A stretch of DNA of 64,000 bases, from contig OY811980.1 of NCBI GenBank assembly GCA_963681505.1, positions 8,524,955 to 8,588,954 on the forward strand. The letters are read 5' to 3'. A program made the translations under genes and the position numbers. Shown here piece after piece: positions 37,003-52,345 of this stretch; position 1 is the stretch's first letter, and each line of letters begins with the position of its first letter. The notes under the pieces were generated by a model. It ran no database searches, was not told the DNA's origin, and saw only the letters and a program-made list of their open reading frames with translations. This DNA comes from Eunapius fragilis. Its lineage: Eukaryota > Porifera > Demospongiae > Spongillida > Spongillidae.

Positions 37003-38158
37003 ATCAATCCCACTACCACTACCACGGCCAATCCCACTACGACTACCACATCCAATCTCACTACCACTACCAATACCAATCCCACTACCAATCCCACTAC
37101 CACTACCATTCCCACTACCATTCCCACTACCAATCCCACTACCAATCCCACTACCAATCCCACTACCACTACCTCTACCAATCCCACTACCAATCCCACT
37201 ACCAATCCCACTACCAATCCCACTACCAATCCCACTACAAATCCCACTACCAATCCCACTACCAATCACACAACCAATCCTACCTCCACTACCACTACCA
37301 ATCCCACTACCAATCCCACTACCAATCCCACTACCAATCCCACTACCAATCCCACTACCAATCCCACTACCAATCCCACTACCAATCCCACTACCAATCC
37401 AACTACCAATCCCACTACCAATCCCACTACCAATCCCACTACCAATCCCACTACCAATCCCACTACCACTACCACTACCATTACCAATCCCACTACCAAT
37501 CCCACTACCTCTACCACTACCACTACCAATCCCACTACCACTACCACTACCAATTCCACTACCAATCCCACTACCAATCCCACTACCAATCCCACTACCA
37601 ATCCCACTACCAATCCCACTACCAATCCCACTACCAATCCCACTACCAATCCCACTACCAATCCCACTACCAATCCCACTACCAATCCCACTACAAATCC
37701 CACTACCACTACCACTACCAATCCCACTACCACTACCACTACCAATCCCACTACCAATCCCACTACCAATCCCACTACCAATCCCCACTACCAATCCCAC
37801 TACCAATCCCACTACCAATCCCACTACCAATCCCACTACCAATCCCACTACCAATCCCTCTACCAATCCCACTACCACTACCACTACCAATTCCCCTACC
37901 AATCCCACTACCACTAGAATTTCCACTATAAATCCCACTACCAATCCCACTACCACTTCCACTACTTCTACCACTACCATTACCAATCCCACTACAAATC
38001 CCACAACCACAACCACTACCAATCCCACTACCACTACCACTACTAATCCTCCTACCAATCCCACTACCACTACAATTGCCACTATCAATCCCACTACCAA
38101 TCCCACTACTACTACCACTACCAATCCCACTATCTCTACCACTACCACTACCAATCCC
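37003..38158 (+). repeat. Satellite E minisatellite, C-rich strand on + (segment 7)
   Basis: First part copies 32559-33389; the second part is different and contains the first TAGAATTTCCACTATAAATC marker (37915), which recurs through later segments. Confidence 0.93.
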
Positions 38159-38497
38159 AATTCGGCACAATTACAATTCGGCACAATTAGTCGCGCATGG
38201 ATGGATTGGTGCGCTTCGGCTGGACCAATCTGTAACAATTCGGCGCAATTCGGCGTGGAACGAACGATTGCTGCACATTCACGGGATCAATCTGTAACAA
38301 CTCAGCGCAATTCGGCGCGATGCGACAGATTGTTGCACTTTCACGGGATCAATCTGTATCAATTCGGCGCAATTCGGAGCGCTGCGACGGATTGCTGCAT
38401 TACCGCGGGATCAATCTGCAACAATCTGCAACAATTCGGCGCAATTCGGCGCGCTGCGACCAATTTCTGCACTTTCACGGGTTCAATCTGTAATAAT
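38159..38497 (+). repeat. Satellite C block 6 (short)
   Basis: Five to six units. It ends GGGTTCAATCTGTAATAATA before CCAATCCC, an exit shared with the later blocks at 52345 and 58320. Confidence 0.92.
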
Positions 38498-41400
38498 ACC
38501 AATCCCACTACCAATCGCACTACCAATCCCACTACCAATCCCACTACCACTACCACTACCACTACCACTACCACTACCAATCCCATTACTACTACCACTA
38601 CCAATCCCACTACCAATTCCACTACCAATCCCACTACCAATCCCACTACCAATCCCACTACCAATCCCACTACCATTTCCACTACCAATCCCAATCCCAC
38701 TACCAATCCCACTACCACTACCACTGCCACTACCAATCCCACTACCAATCCCACTACCAATCCCACTACCAATCGCACTACCAATCCCACTACCAATCCC
38801 ACTACCAATCCCACTACCAATCCCACTACCACTACCACTACCAATCCCACTACCATTCCCACTACCACTACCACTACCAATCCCACTACCAATCCCACTA
38901 CCACTACCACTACCAATCCCACTACCACTACCACTACCAATTCCCCTACCAATCCCACTACCACTAGAATTTCCACTATAAATCCCACTACCAATCCCAC
39001 TACCACTACCACTACTACTAATCCCACTACCAATCCCACTACCTATCCAACTACCAATCCCACTACGAATCCCACTACCAATTCCACTACCAATCCACTA
39101 CCAATCCCACTACCAATCCCACTACCACTACCACTACCAATCCCACTACCAATCCCACTACCAATCCCACTAACAATCCCACTACCAATCCCACTACCAA
39201 TCCCACTACCAATCCCACTAGCAATCCCATTACCAATCCCACTACCAATCCCACTACCACTACCACTACCAATCCCACTACCAATCCCACTACCAATCCC
39301 ACTACCAATCCCACTACCAATCCCACTACCAATCCCACTACCACTACCACTACCAATCCCACTACCAATCCCATTACCAATCCCACTACCAATCCCACTA
39401 CCAATCGCACTACCAATCCCACTACCAATCCCACTACCAATCCCACTACCAATCCCACTACCAATCCCACTACCAATCCCACTACCAATCCCACTGCCAA
39501 TCCCACTACCAATCCCACTACCACTATCACTACTATTACCAATCCCACTACCAATCCCACTACCTCTACCACTACCACTACCAATACCACTACCAATCCC
39601 ACTACCAATCCCACTACCAATCCCACTACCAATCCCACTACCAATCCCACTACCACTACCACTACCAATCCCACTACCATTCTCACTACCACTACCACTA
39701 CCAATCCCACTACCAATCCCACTACCACTACCAGTACCAATTCCCCTACCAATCCCACTACCACTAGAATTTCCACTATATATCCCACTACCAATCCCAC
39801 TACCACTACCACTACTTCTACTAATTCCACTACCAATCCCACTACCAATCCCACTACAAATCCCACTACCAATCCCACTACCAATCCCACTACCAATCCC
39901 ACTACCAATCCCACTACCAATCCCACTACCAATCCCACTACCAATCCCACTACCAATCCTACTACCAATCCCACTACCAATCCCACTACCAATCCCACTA
40001 CCAATCCCACTACCAATCCCACTACCAATCCCACTACCAATCCCACTACCTCTACCTCTACCACTACCACTACCAATCCCACTACCACTACCACTACCAA
40101 TCCCACTACCAATCCCACTACCAATCCCACTACCAATCCCACTACCAATCCCACTACCAATCCCACTACCAATCCCACTACCAATCCCACTACCACTACC
40201 ACTACCAATCCAACTACCAATCCCACTACCAATCCCACTACCAATCCCACTACCAATCCCACTACCAATCCCACTACCAATCCTACTACCACTACCACTA
40301 CAAATCCCACTACCAATTCCACTACCAATCCCACTACCAATCCCACTACCAATCCCACTACCACTACCACTACCAATCCCACTACCAATCCCATTACCAA
40401 TCCCACTACCAATCCCTCTACCAATCCCACTACCAATCCCACTACCAATCCCACTACCAATCCCACTACCACTACCTCTACCAGTCCCACTACCAATCCC
40501 ACTACCAATCCCACTACCAATCCCACTACCAATCCCACTACCAATCCCACTACCAATCCTACTACCAATCCCACTACCATTCCCACAACCAATCCCACTA
40601 CCAATCCCACTACCACTACCACTACCACTACCAATCCCACTACCAATACCACTACCAATCCCACTACCAATCCCACTACCAATACCACTACCAATCCCAC
40701 TACCAATCCCACTACGAATCCCACTACCAATCCCACTACCAATCCCACTACCAATCCCACTACCACTACCACTACCACTACCAATCCCACAACCAATCCC
40801 ACAGCCAATCCCACTACCAATCCCTCTTCCAATCCCACTACCAATCCCACTACCAATCCCACTACCACTACCACTACCACTACCAATCCCACTACCAATC
40901 CCACTACCAATCCCACTACCAATCCCACTACCAATCCCACTACCAATCCCACTTCCAATCCCACTACCAATCCCACTACCAATCCCACTACCACTACCAC
41001 TACCACTACCACTACCATTCCCACTACCACTACCACTACCAATCCCATTACCAATCCCACTACCAATCCTACTACCAATCCCACTACCAATCCCACTACC
41101 AATCTTACTACAACTACCACTACCAATCCCACTACCAATCCCTCTACCAATCCCACTACCATTCCCATTACCAATCCCACTACCACTACCACTACCAATA
41201 CCACTACCAATCCCATTACCAATCTCACTACCAATCCCACTGCCAATCCCACTACCAATCCCACTACCAATCCCACTACCAATCCCACTACCAATCCCAC
41301 TACCAATCCCACTACCAATCCCACTACCAATCCCACTGCCAATCCCACTACCAATCCCACTACCACTATCACTACTATTACCAATCCCACTACCAATCCC

Positions 41401-44400
41401 ACTACCTCTACCACTACCACTACCAATCCCACTACCAATCCCACTACCAATCCCACTACCAATCCCACTACCAATCCCACTACCAATCCCACTACCACTA
41501 CCACTACCAATCCCACTACCATTCTCACTACCACTACCACTACCAATCCCACTACCAATCCCACTACCACTACCAGTACCAATTCCCCTACCAATCCCAC
41601 TACCACTAGAATTTCCACTATAAATCCCACCACCAATCCCACTACCACTACCACTACTTCTACTAATCCCACTACCAATCCCACTACCAATCCCACTACC
41701 AATCCCACTACCAATCCCACTACCAATCCCACTACCAATCCCACTACCAATCCCACTACCACTACCACTACCAATCCCACTAACAATCCCACTACCAATC
41801 GCACTACCAATCCCACTACCAATCCCACTACCAATCCCACTACCAATCCCACTACCAATCCCACTACCAATCCTACGACCAATCCCACTACCAATCCCAC
41901 TACCAATCCCACTACCAATTACACTACCAATCCCTCTACCAATCCCACTACCACTACCACTACCACTACCAATCCCACAACCAATCCCACAGCCAATCCC
42001 ACTACCAATCCCTCTTCCAATCCCACTACCAATCCCACTACCAATCCCACTACCACTACCACTACCACTACCAATCCCACTACCAATCCCACTACCAATC
42101 CCACTACCAATCCCACTACCAATCCCACTACCAATCCCACTTCCAATCCCACTACCAATCCCACTACCAATCCCACTACCACTACCACTACCACTACCAC
42201 TACCATTCCCACTACCACTACCACTACCAATCCCATTACCAATCCCACTACCAATCCTACTACCAATCCCACTACCAATCCCACTACCAATCTTACTACA
42301 ACTACCACTACCAATCCCACTACCAATCCCTCTACCAATCCCACTACCATTCCCATTACCAATCCCACTACCACTACCACTACCAATACCACTACCAATC
42401 CCATTACCAATCTCACTACCAATCCCACTGCCAATCCCACTACCAATCCCACTACCAATCCCACTACCAATCCCACTACCAATCCCACTACCAATCCCAC
42501 TACCAATCCCACTACCAATCCCACTGCCAATCCCACTACCAATCCCACTACCACTATCACTACTATTACCAATCCCACTACCAATCCCACTACCTCTACC
42601 ACTACCACTACCAATCCCACTACCAATCCCACTACCAATCCCACTACCAATCCCACTACCAATCCCACTACCAATCCCACTACCACTACCACTACCACTA
42701 CCAATCCCACTACCAATACCACTACCAATCCCACTACCAATCCCACTACCAATACCACTACCAATCCCACTACCAATCCCACTACGAATCCCACTACCAA
42801 TCCCACTACCAATCCCACTACCAATCCCACTACCACTACCACTACCACTACCAATCCCACAACCAATCCCACAGCCAATCCCACTACCAATCCCTCTTCC
42901 AATCCCACTACCAATCCCACTACCAATCCCACTACCACTACCACTACCACTACCAATCCCACTACCAATCCCACTACCAATCCCACTACCAATCCCACTA
43001 CCAATCCCACTACCAATCCCACTTCCAATCCCACTACCAATCCCACTACCAATCCCACTACCACTACCACTACCACTACCACTACCATTCCCACTACCAC
43101 TACCACTACCAATCCCATTACCAATCCCACTACCAATCCTACTACCAATCCCACTACCAATCCCACTACCAATCTTACTACAACTACCACTACCAATCCC
43201 ACTACCAATCCCTCTACCAATCCCACTACCATTCCCATTACCAATCCCACTACCACTACCACTACCAATACCACTACCAATCCCATTACCAATCTCACTA
43301 CCAATCCCACTGCCAATCCCACTACCAATCCCACTACCAATCCCACTACCAATCCCACTACCAATCCCACTACCAATCCCACTACCAATCCCACTACCAA
43401 TCCCACTGCCAATCCCACTACCAATCCCACTACCACTATCACTACTATTACCAATCCCACTACCAATCCCACTACCTCTACCACTACCACTACCAATCCC
43501 ACTACCAATCCCACTACCAATCCCACTACCAATCCCACTACCAATCCCACTACCAATCCCACTACCACTACCACTACCAATCCCACTACCATTCTCACTA
43601 CCACTACCACTACCAATCCCACTACCAATCCCACTACCACTACCAGTACCAATTCCCCTACCAATCCCACTACCACTAGAATTTCCACTATAAATCCCAC
43701 CACCAATCCCACTACCACTACCACTACTTCTACTAATCCCACTACCAATCCCACTACCAATCCCACTACCAATCCCACTACCAATCCCACTACCAATCCC
43801 ACTACCAATCCCACTACCAATCCCACTACCACTACCACTACCAATCCCACTAACAATCCCACTACCAATCGCACTACCAATCCCACTACCAATCCCACTA
43901 CCAATCCCACTACCAATCCCACTACCAATCCCACTACCAATCCTACGACCAATCCCACTACCAATCCCACTACCAATCCCACTACCAATTACACTACCAA
44001 TCCCTCTACCAATCCCACTACCACTACCATACCAATTCCCCTACCAATCCCTCTACCACTAGAATTTCCACTATAAATCCCACTACCATCCCACTACCAC
44101 TACCACTACTTCTACCAATGCCACTACCAATCCCACTACCAATCCCACTACCAATCCCACTACCAATCCCACTACCAATCCCACTACCACTACCACTACC
44201 ACTACCAATCCCACAACCACTACCACTGCCAATCCCACTACCAATCCCACTACCAATCCCACTACCAATCCCACTACCAATCCCACTACCAATCCCAATA
44301 ACACTACCAATCCCACTACCACTACCACTACCACTACCAATCCCACAACCAATCCCACTACCAATCCCACTACCAATCCCACTACCAATCCCACTACCAG

Positions 44401-47400
44401 TCCCACTACCAATCCCACTACCAATCCCACTACCAATCCCACTACCAATCCCACTACCAATCCCACTACCAATCCCACTACCACTACCACTACCAATCCC
44501 ACTACCAATCCCACTACCAATCCCACTACCAATCCCACTACCAATCCCACTACCACTACCACTACCAATCCCACTACCAATCCCATTACCAATCTCACTA
44601 CCAATCCCACTACCAATCCCACTACCAATCCCACTACCAATCCCACTACCAATCCCACTACCAATCCCACTACCAATCCCACTACCAATCCCACTACCAA
44701 TCCCACTGCCAATCCCACTACCAATCCCACTACCACTATCACTACTATTACCAATCCCACTACCAATCCCACTACCTCTACCACTACCACTACCAATCCC
44801 ACTACCAATCCCACTACCAATCCCACTACCAATCCCACTACCAATCCCACTACCAATCCCACTACCACTACCACTACCAATTCCACTACCATTCCCACTA
44901 CCACTACCACTACCAATCCCACTACGAATCCCACTACCACTACCAGTACCAATTCCCCTACCAATCCCACTACCACTAGAATTTCCACTATAAATCCCAC
45001 TACCAATCCCACTACCACTACCACTACTTCTACTAATCCCACTACCAATCCCACTGCCAATCCCACTACCAATCCCACTACCACTATCACTACTATTACC
45101 AATCCCACTACCAATCCCACTACCTCTACCACTACCACTACCAATCCCACTACCAATCCCACTACCAATCCCACTACCAATCCCACTACCAATCCCACTA
45201 CCAATCCCACTACCAATCCCACTACCAAACCCACTACCACTACCACTACCAATCCCACTACCATTCCCACTACCACTACCACTACCAATCCCACTACCAA
45301 TCCCACTACCACTACCAGTACCAATTCCCCTACCAATCCCACTACCACTAGAATTTCCACTATAAATCCCACTACCAATCCCACTACCACTACCACTACT
45401 TCTACTAATCCCACTACCAATCCCACTACCAATCCCACTACCAATCCCACTACCAATCCCACTACCAATCCCACTACCAATCCCACTACCAATCCCACTA
45501 CCACTACCACTACCAATCCCACTAACAATCCCACTACCAATCGCACTACCAATCCCACTACCAATCCCACTACCAATCCCACTACCAATCCCACTACCAA
45601 TCCCGCTACCAATCCCACTACCAATCCCACTACCAATCCCACTACCAATCCCACTACCAATCCCACTACCAATCCCACTACCAATCCCACTACCACTACC
45701 ACTACCAATCCCACTAACAATCCCACTACCAATCGCACTACCAATCCCACTACCAATCCCACTACCAATCCCACTACCAATCCCACTACCAATCCCACTA
45801 CCAATCCTACGACCAATCCCACTACCAATCCCACTACCAATCCCACTACCAATTACACTACCAATCCCTCTACCAATCCCACTACCACTACCATACCAAT
45901 TCCCCTACCAATCCCTCTACCACTAGAATTTCCACTATAAATCCAACTACCATCCCACTACCACTACCACTACTTCTACCAATGCCACTACCAATCCCAC
46001 TACCAATCCCACTACCAATCCCACTACCAATCCCACTACCAATCCCACTACTCCTACCACTACCACTACCAATCCCACAACCACTACCACTGCCAATCCC
46101 ACTACCAATCCTACTACCAATCCCACTACCAATCCCACTACCAATCCCACTACTAATCCCAATAACACTACCAATCCCACTACCACTACCACTACCACTA
46201 CCAATCCCACAACCAATCCCACTACCAATCCCACTACCAATCCCACTACCAATCCCACTACCAATCCCACTACCAATCCCTATACCACTACCACTACCAA
46301 TCCCACTACCAATCCCACTACCAATCCCACTACCAGTCCCACTACCAATCCCACTACCAATCCCACTACCAATCCCACTACCAATCCCACTACCACTACC
46401 ACTACCACTACCACTGCCAATCCCACTACCACTACCACAACCAATCCCACTACTTATCCCACTACCAATCCCACTACCAATCCCACTACCAATCCCACTA
46501 CCACTACCACTACCAATCCCACTACCATTCCCACTACCACTACCACTACCAATCCCACTACCAATCCCACTACCAATCCCACTACCAATCCCACTACCAA
46601 TCCCACTACCAATCCCACTACCAATCCCACTACCAATCCCACTACCACTACCACTATCAATCCCACTACCACTACCACTACCAATCCCACTACCAATCCC
46701 ACTACCAATCCCACTACCAATCCCACTACCAATCCCACTACCAATCCCACTACCAATCCCACTACCAATCCCACTACCAATCCCACTACCAATCCCACTA
46801 CCAATCCCACTACCAATCCCACTACCAATCCCACTACCAATCCCAATAACACTACCAATCCCACTACCACTACCACTACCACTACCAATCCCACAACCAA
46901 TCCCACTACCAATCCCACTACCAATCCCACTACCAATCCCACTACCAGTCCCACTACCAATCCCACTACCAATCCCACTACCAATCCCACTACCAATCCC
47001 ACTACCAATCCCACTACCAATCCCACTACCACTACCACTACCAATCCCACTACCAATCCCACTACCAATCCCACTACCAATCCCACTACCAATCCCACTA
47101 CCACTACCACTACCAATCCCACTACCCCTACCACTACCAATCCCACTACCAATCCCACTACCAATCCCACTACAAATCCCACTACCAATCCCACTACCAC
47201 TACCACTACTTCTACTAATCCCACTACCAATCCCACTGCCAATCCCACTACCAATCCCACTACCACTATCACTACTATTACCAATCCCACTACCAATCCC
47301 ACTACCTCTACCACTACCACTACCAATCCCACTACCAATCCCACTACCAATCCCACTACCAATCCCACTACCAATCCCACTACCAATCCCACTACCACTA

Positions 47401-50400
47401 CCACTAGCAATCCCACTACCATTCCCACTACCACTACCACTACCAATCCCACTACCAATCCCACTACCACTACCAGTACCAATTCCCCTACCAATCCCAC
47501 TACCACTAGAATTTCCACTATAAATCCCACTACCAATCCCACTACCACTACCACTACTTCTACTAATCCCACTACCAATCCCACTACCAATCCCACTACC
47601 AATCCCACTACCAATCCCACTACCAATCCCACTACCAATCCCACTACCAATCCCACTTCCACTACCACTACCAATCCCACTAACAATCCCACTACCAATC
47701 GCACTACCAATCCCACTACCAATCCCACTACCAATCCCACTACCAATCCCACTACCAATCCCACTACCAATCCCACTACCAATCCCACTACCAATCCCAC
47801 TACCAATCCCACTACCAATCCCACTACCAATCCCACTACCAATCCCACTACCACTACCACTACCAATCCCACTAACAATCCCACTACCAATCGCACTACC
47901 AATCCCACTACCAATCCCACTACCAATCCCACTACCAATCCCACTACCAATCCCACTACCAATCCTACGACCAATCCCACTACCAATCCCACTACCAATC
48001 CCACTACCAATTACACTACCAATCCCTCTACCAATCCCACTACCACTACCATACCAATTCCCCTACCAATCCCTCTACCACTAGAATTTCCACTATGAAT
48101 CCCACTACCATCCCACTACCACTACCACTACTTCTACCAATGCCACTACCAATCCCACTACCAATCCCACTACCAATCCCACTACCAATCCCACTACCAA
48201 TCCCACTACTCCTACCACTACCACTACCAATCCCACAACCACTACCACTGCCAATCCCACTACCAATCCTACTACCAATCCCACTACCAATCCCACTACC
48301 AATCCCACTACCAATCCCAATAACACTACCAATCCCACTACCACTACCACTACCACTACCAATCCCACAACCAATCCCACTACCAATCCCACTACCAATC
48401 CCACTACCAATCCCACTACCAATCCCACTACCAATCCCTATACCACTACCACTACCAATCCCACTACCAATCCCACTACCAATCCCACTACCAGTCCCAC
48501 TACCAATCCCACTACCAATCCCACTACCAATCCCACTACCAATCCCACTACCACTACCACTACCACTACCACTACCAATCCCACTAAAATTCCCACTACC
48601 ACTACCACTACCAATCCCACTACCATTCCCACTACCACTACCACTACCAATCCCACTACCACTACCACTACCACTACCACTACCAATCCCACTACCAATA
48701 CCACTACCAATCCCACTACCAATCCCACTACCAATCCCACTACCAATCCCACTACCAATCCCACTACCAATCCCACTACCACTACAACTACCAATCCCAC
48801 TACCAATCCCACTACGAATCCCACTACCAATCCCACTACCACTCCCACTACCACTACCACTACCAATCCCACTACCAATCCCATTACCAATCCCACTACC
48901 AATCCCACTACCAATCCCACTACCAATCCCACTACCAATCCCACTACCAATCCCACTACCAATCCCACTACCAATCCCACTACCAATCCCACTACCAATC
49001 CCACTACCAATCCCACTACCAATCCCACTACCACTACCATTACTATTACCAATCCCTCTACCAATCCCACTACCTCTACCACTACCACTACCAATCCCAC
49101 TACCAATCCCATTACCAATCCCATTACCAATCCCACTACCAATCCCACTACCAATCCCACTACCAATCCCACTACCACTACCACGACCAATCCCACTACC
49201 ATTCCCACTACCACTACCACTACCAATCCCACTACCAATCCCACTACCACTACCACTACCAATTACCCTACCAATCCCACTACCACTAGAATTTCCACTA
49301 TAAATCCCACTACCAATCCCACTACCACTACCACTACTTCTACTAATCCCACTACCAATCCCACTACCAATCCCACTACAAATCCCACTACCAATCCCAC
49401 TACCAATCCCACTACCAATCCCACTCCCAATCCCACTACCACTACCACTACCAATCCCACTACCAATCCCACTACCAATCGCACTACCAATCCCAATACC
49501 AATCCCACTACCAATCCCACTACCAATCCACTACGAATCCCACTACCACTACCACTACCACTACTAATCCCACTACCTCTACCACTACCCCTACCAATCC
49601 CACTACCAATCCCACTACCACTACCACTACCAATCCCACTACCACTACCAATCCCACTTCCACTACACTACCAATCCCACTACCAATCCCACTACCACTA
49701 CCACTACCACTACCACTACCAATCCCACTACCAATACCACTACCAATCCCACTACCAATCCCACTACCAATCCCACTACCAATCCCACTACCAATCCCAC
49801 TACCAATCCCACTACCACTACAACTACCAATCCCACTACCAATCCCACTACCAATCCCACTACCAATCCCACTACCACTCCCACTACCACTACCACTACC
49901 AATCCCACTACCAATCCCATTACCAATCCCTCTACCAATCCCACTACCAATCCCACTACCAATCCCACTACCAATCCCACTACCAATCCCACAACCAATC
50001 CCACTACCAATCCCACTACCAATCCCACTACCAATTCCACTACCAATCCCACTACCAATCCCACTACCAATCCCACTACCAATCCCACTACCACTACCAC
50101 TACTATTACCAATCCCACTACCAATCCCACTACCTCTACCACTACCACTACCAATCCCACTACCAATCCCACTACCAATCCCATTACCAATCCCACTACC
50201 AATCCCACTACCAATCCCACTACCAATCCCACTACCACTACCACGACCAATCCCACTACCATTCCCACTACCACTACCACTACCAATCCCACTACCAATC
50301 CCACTACCACTACCACTACCAATTACCCTACCAATCCCACTACCACTAGAATTTCCACTATAAATCCCACTACCAATCCCACTACCACTACCACTGCTTC

Positions 50401-50838
50401 TACTAATCCCACTACCAATCCCACTACCAATCACACTACATATCCCACTACCAATCCCACTACCAATCCCACTACCAATCCCACTACCAATCCCACTACC
50501 ACTACCACTACCAATCCCACTACCGATCCCACTACCAATCGCACTACCAATCCCACTACCAATCCCACTACCAATCCCACTACCAATCCCACTACCAATC
50601 CCACTACCAATCCCACTACCAATCCCACTACCAATCCACTACCAATCCCACTACCACTACCACTACCACTACTAATCCCACTACCTCTACCACTACCCCT
50701 ACCAATCCCACTACCAATCCCACTACCACTACCACTACCAATCCCACTACCACTACCAATCCCACTTCCACTACACTACCAATCCCACTACCAATTCCAC
50801 TACCACTTCAATTACCACTACCAATCCCGCTACCAATC
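38498..50838 (+). repeat. Satellite E minisatellite, C-rich strand on + (segment 8, 12.3 kb)
   Basis: The longest uninterrupted minisatellite in the window. Pure CCACTACCAATC runs are broken by two to four CCACTA 6-mers, and G is almost absent from the + strand. Higher-order copies are marked by ACTACCAATTACACT at 41911, 43981, 45845 and 48003 and by TAGAATTTCC markers. Open frames of up to about 1140 codons (repeating Pro-Leu-Pro-Ile on +, Gly-Leu-Val-Val on -) are composition effects. Its end, CCCGCTACCAATC, is reused at 56.5 and 63.25 kb. Confidence 0.95.
39841..48060 (+). repeat. Ladder of about 1.9-2.2 kb higher-order repeats in satellite E
   Basis: The landmark ACTACCAATTACACT occurs at 41911, 43981, 45845 and 48003, giving periods of 2070, 1864 and 2158 bp. 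The first interval is itself a composite: CACAGCCAATC lies at 40801, 41989 and 42871 (1188 + 882 = 2070). From 44.0 kb each landmark is followed by ACCATACCAATTCCCC, then CCTCTACCACTAGAATTTCC, near 44022, 45884 and 48042. Length differences come from gained or lost 12-mer runs. Confidence 0.82.
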
Positions 50839-52345
50839 AATTATGGCGGGATCAATCCCCATCAATTCGGCGCATTTCGGCGCGCATGGACGGTTTGGGG
50901 CCCTTCGGCTGGACCAATCTGTAACAAATCTGCGCAATTCGGCGTGGTACGACCGATTGCTGCACATTCACAGGATCAAACCGTAACAACTCAGCGCAAT
51001 TCGGCGCGATGCGACAGATTCTTGCACTTTCACGGGATCAATCTGTATCAATTCAACGCAATTCGGTGCGCATGGACAGATTGGTGCGCTTCGCCGGGAT
51101 CAATCTGCAACAATTCGGCACAATTCGGCGCGCTGCGACGGATTGCTGCATTATCGCGGGATCAATCTGCAACAATTCGGCACAATTCGGCGCGCTGCGA
51201 CCAATTGCTGCACTTTCACGGGTTCAATCTGTAACAATTCAGAGCAATTCGGCGCGCTGCAACGGATTGGTGCACTTTCGCGGTGGCAATATGCAACAAT
51301 TCGGCACAATTCAGCGCGCTTGTACCGATTGCTGCACTTTCACGCGTTTTATCTGTAACAATTCGGCGCAATTCGGCGCGCATGGACGGATTGGTGCGCT
51401 TCGGCTGAACCAATCTGTAAAAATTCGGCGCAATTCGGCGTGGTACGACCGATTGCTGCACAATGACGGGATCAATCTGTAACAACTCAGCGCAATTCAG
51501 CGCGATGCGACAGATTGTTGCAATTTCACGGGATCAATCTGTATCAATTCGACGCGCTGCGTCGGATTGCTGCATTATCGCGGGATCAATCTGTAACAAC
51601 TCAGCACAATTCGGCGCGCTGCGACAGATTGCACCACTTTTGCGGAACCAATCTGTAACAATTCTGGGCGCTGCAACGGATTGCTGCACTTTCATCGGGA
51701 CAAATCTGTAACAAATCAGCGCAATTCGGCGCGCTGCGACGGAATCCTGCACTTTTGCAGGATCAATCTGTAACAATTCGGCGCAATTCGGCGTGGTGTG
51801 ACCGATTGCTGCACATTCACGGGATCAATCTGTAACAACTCAGCGTAATTCGGCGCGCTGCGACGGATTGCTGCACTTTCATGGGATCAATCTGTAACAA
51901 TTCGGCGCAATTCGGCGCGCTGCAACGGATTGGTGCACTTTCGCGGGAGCAATATGCAACAATTCGGCACAATTCAGCGCGCTGCTACCGATTGCTGCAC
52001 TTTCACGGGTTCTATCTGTAACAATTCGGCACAATTAGTCGCGCATGGACGGATTGGAGCGCTTCGGCTGGACCAATCTGTAACAATTCGGGGCAATTCG
52101 GCGTGGAACGAACGATTGCTGCACATTCACTGGATCAATCTGTAACAACTCAGCGCAATTCGGCGCGATGCGACAGATTGTTGCACTTTCACTGGATCAA
52201 TCTGTATCAATTCGGCGCAATTCGGAGCGCTGCGACGGATTGTTGCATTATCGCGGGATCAATCTGCAACAATCTGCAACAATTCGGCACAATACGGCGC
52301 GCTGCGACCAATTGCTACACTTTCACGGGTTCAATCTGTAATAAT
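50839..52345 (+). repeat. Satellite C block 7
   Basis: Begins TTATGGCGGGATCAATCCCC, an entry shared with blocks 8 and 9. About 25 units with both the GCTGCGACGG and CATGGACGG subtypes. Similar to block 8 at offset 5675, then 5975. Confidence 0.94.

Larger units (their letters stand above)
29097..37833 (+). repeat. Recent tandem duplication, 4444-bp offset, of a satellite C plus minisatellite block
   Basis: Copy 1 is about 29097-33389 and copy 2 about 33541-37833. Landmarks keep the exact offset: CCACCACCAC at 29131 and 33575, the satellite C start at 29793 and 34237, and the single-base variant AATCCCCACT near 33337 and 37781. I found only about six or seven base differences over roughly 4.3 kb (for example GCGACGGAAT against GCGAGGGAAT near 30975/35419, and CCTACCACC against CCTACCTCC near 32838/37282). 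The copying is therefore recent, or the copies are actively homogenised; an assembly artefact is the main alternative. Confidence 0.92.
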
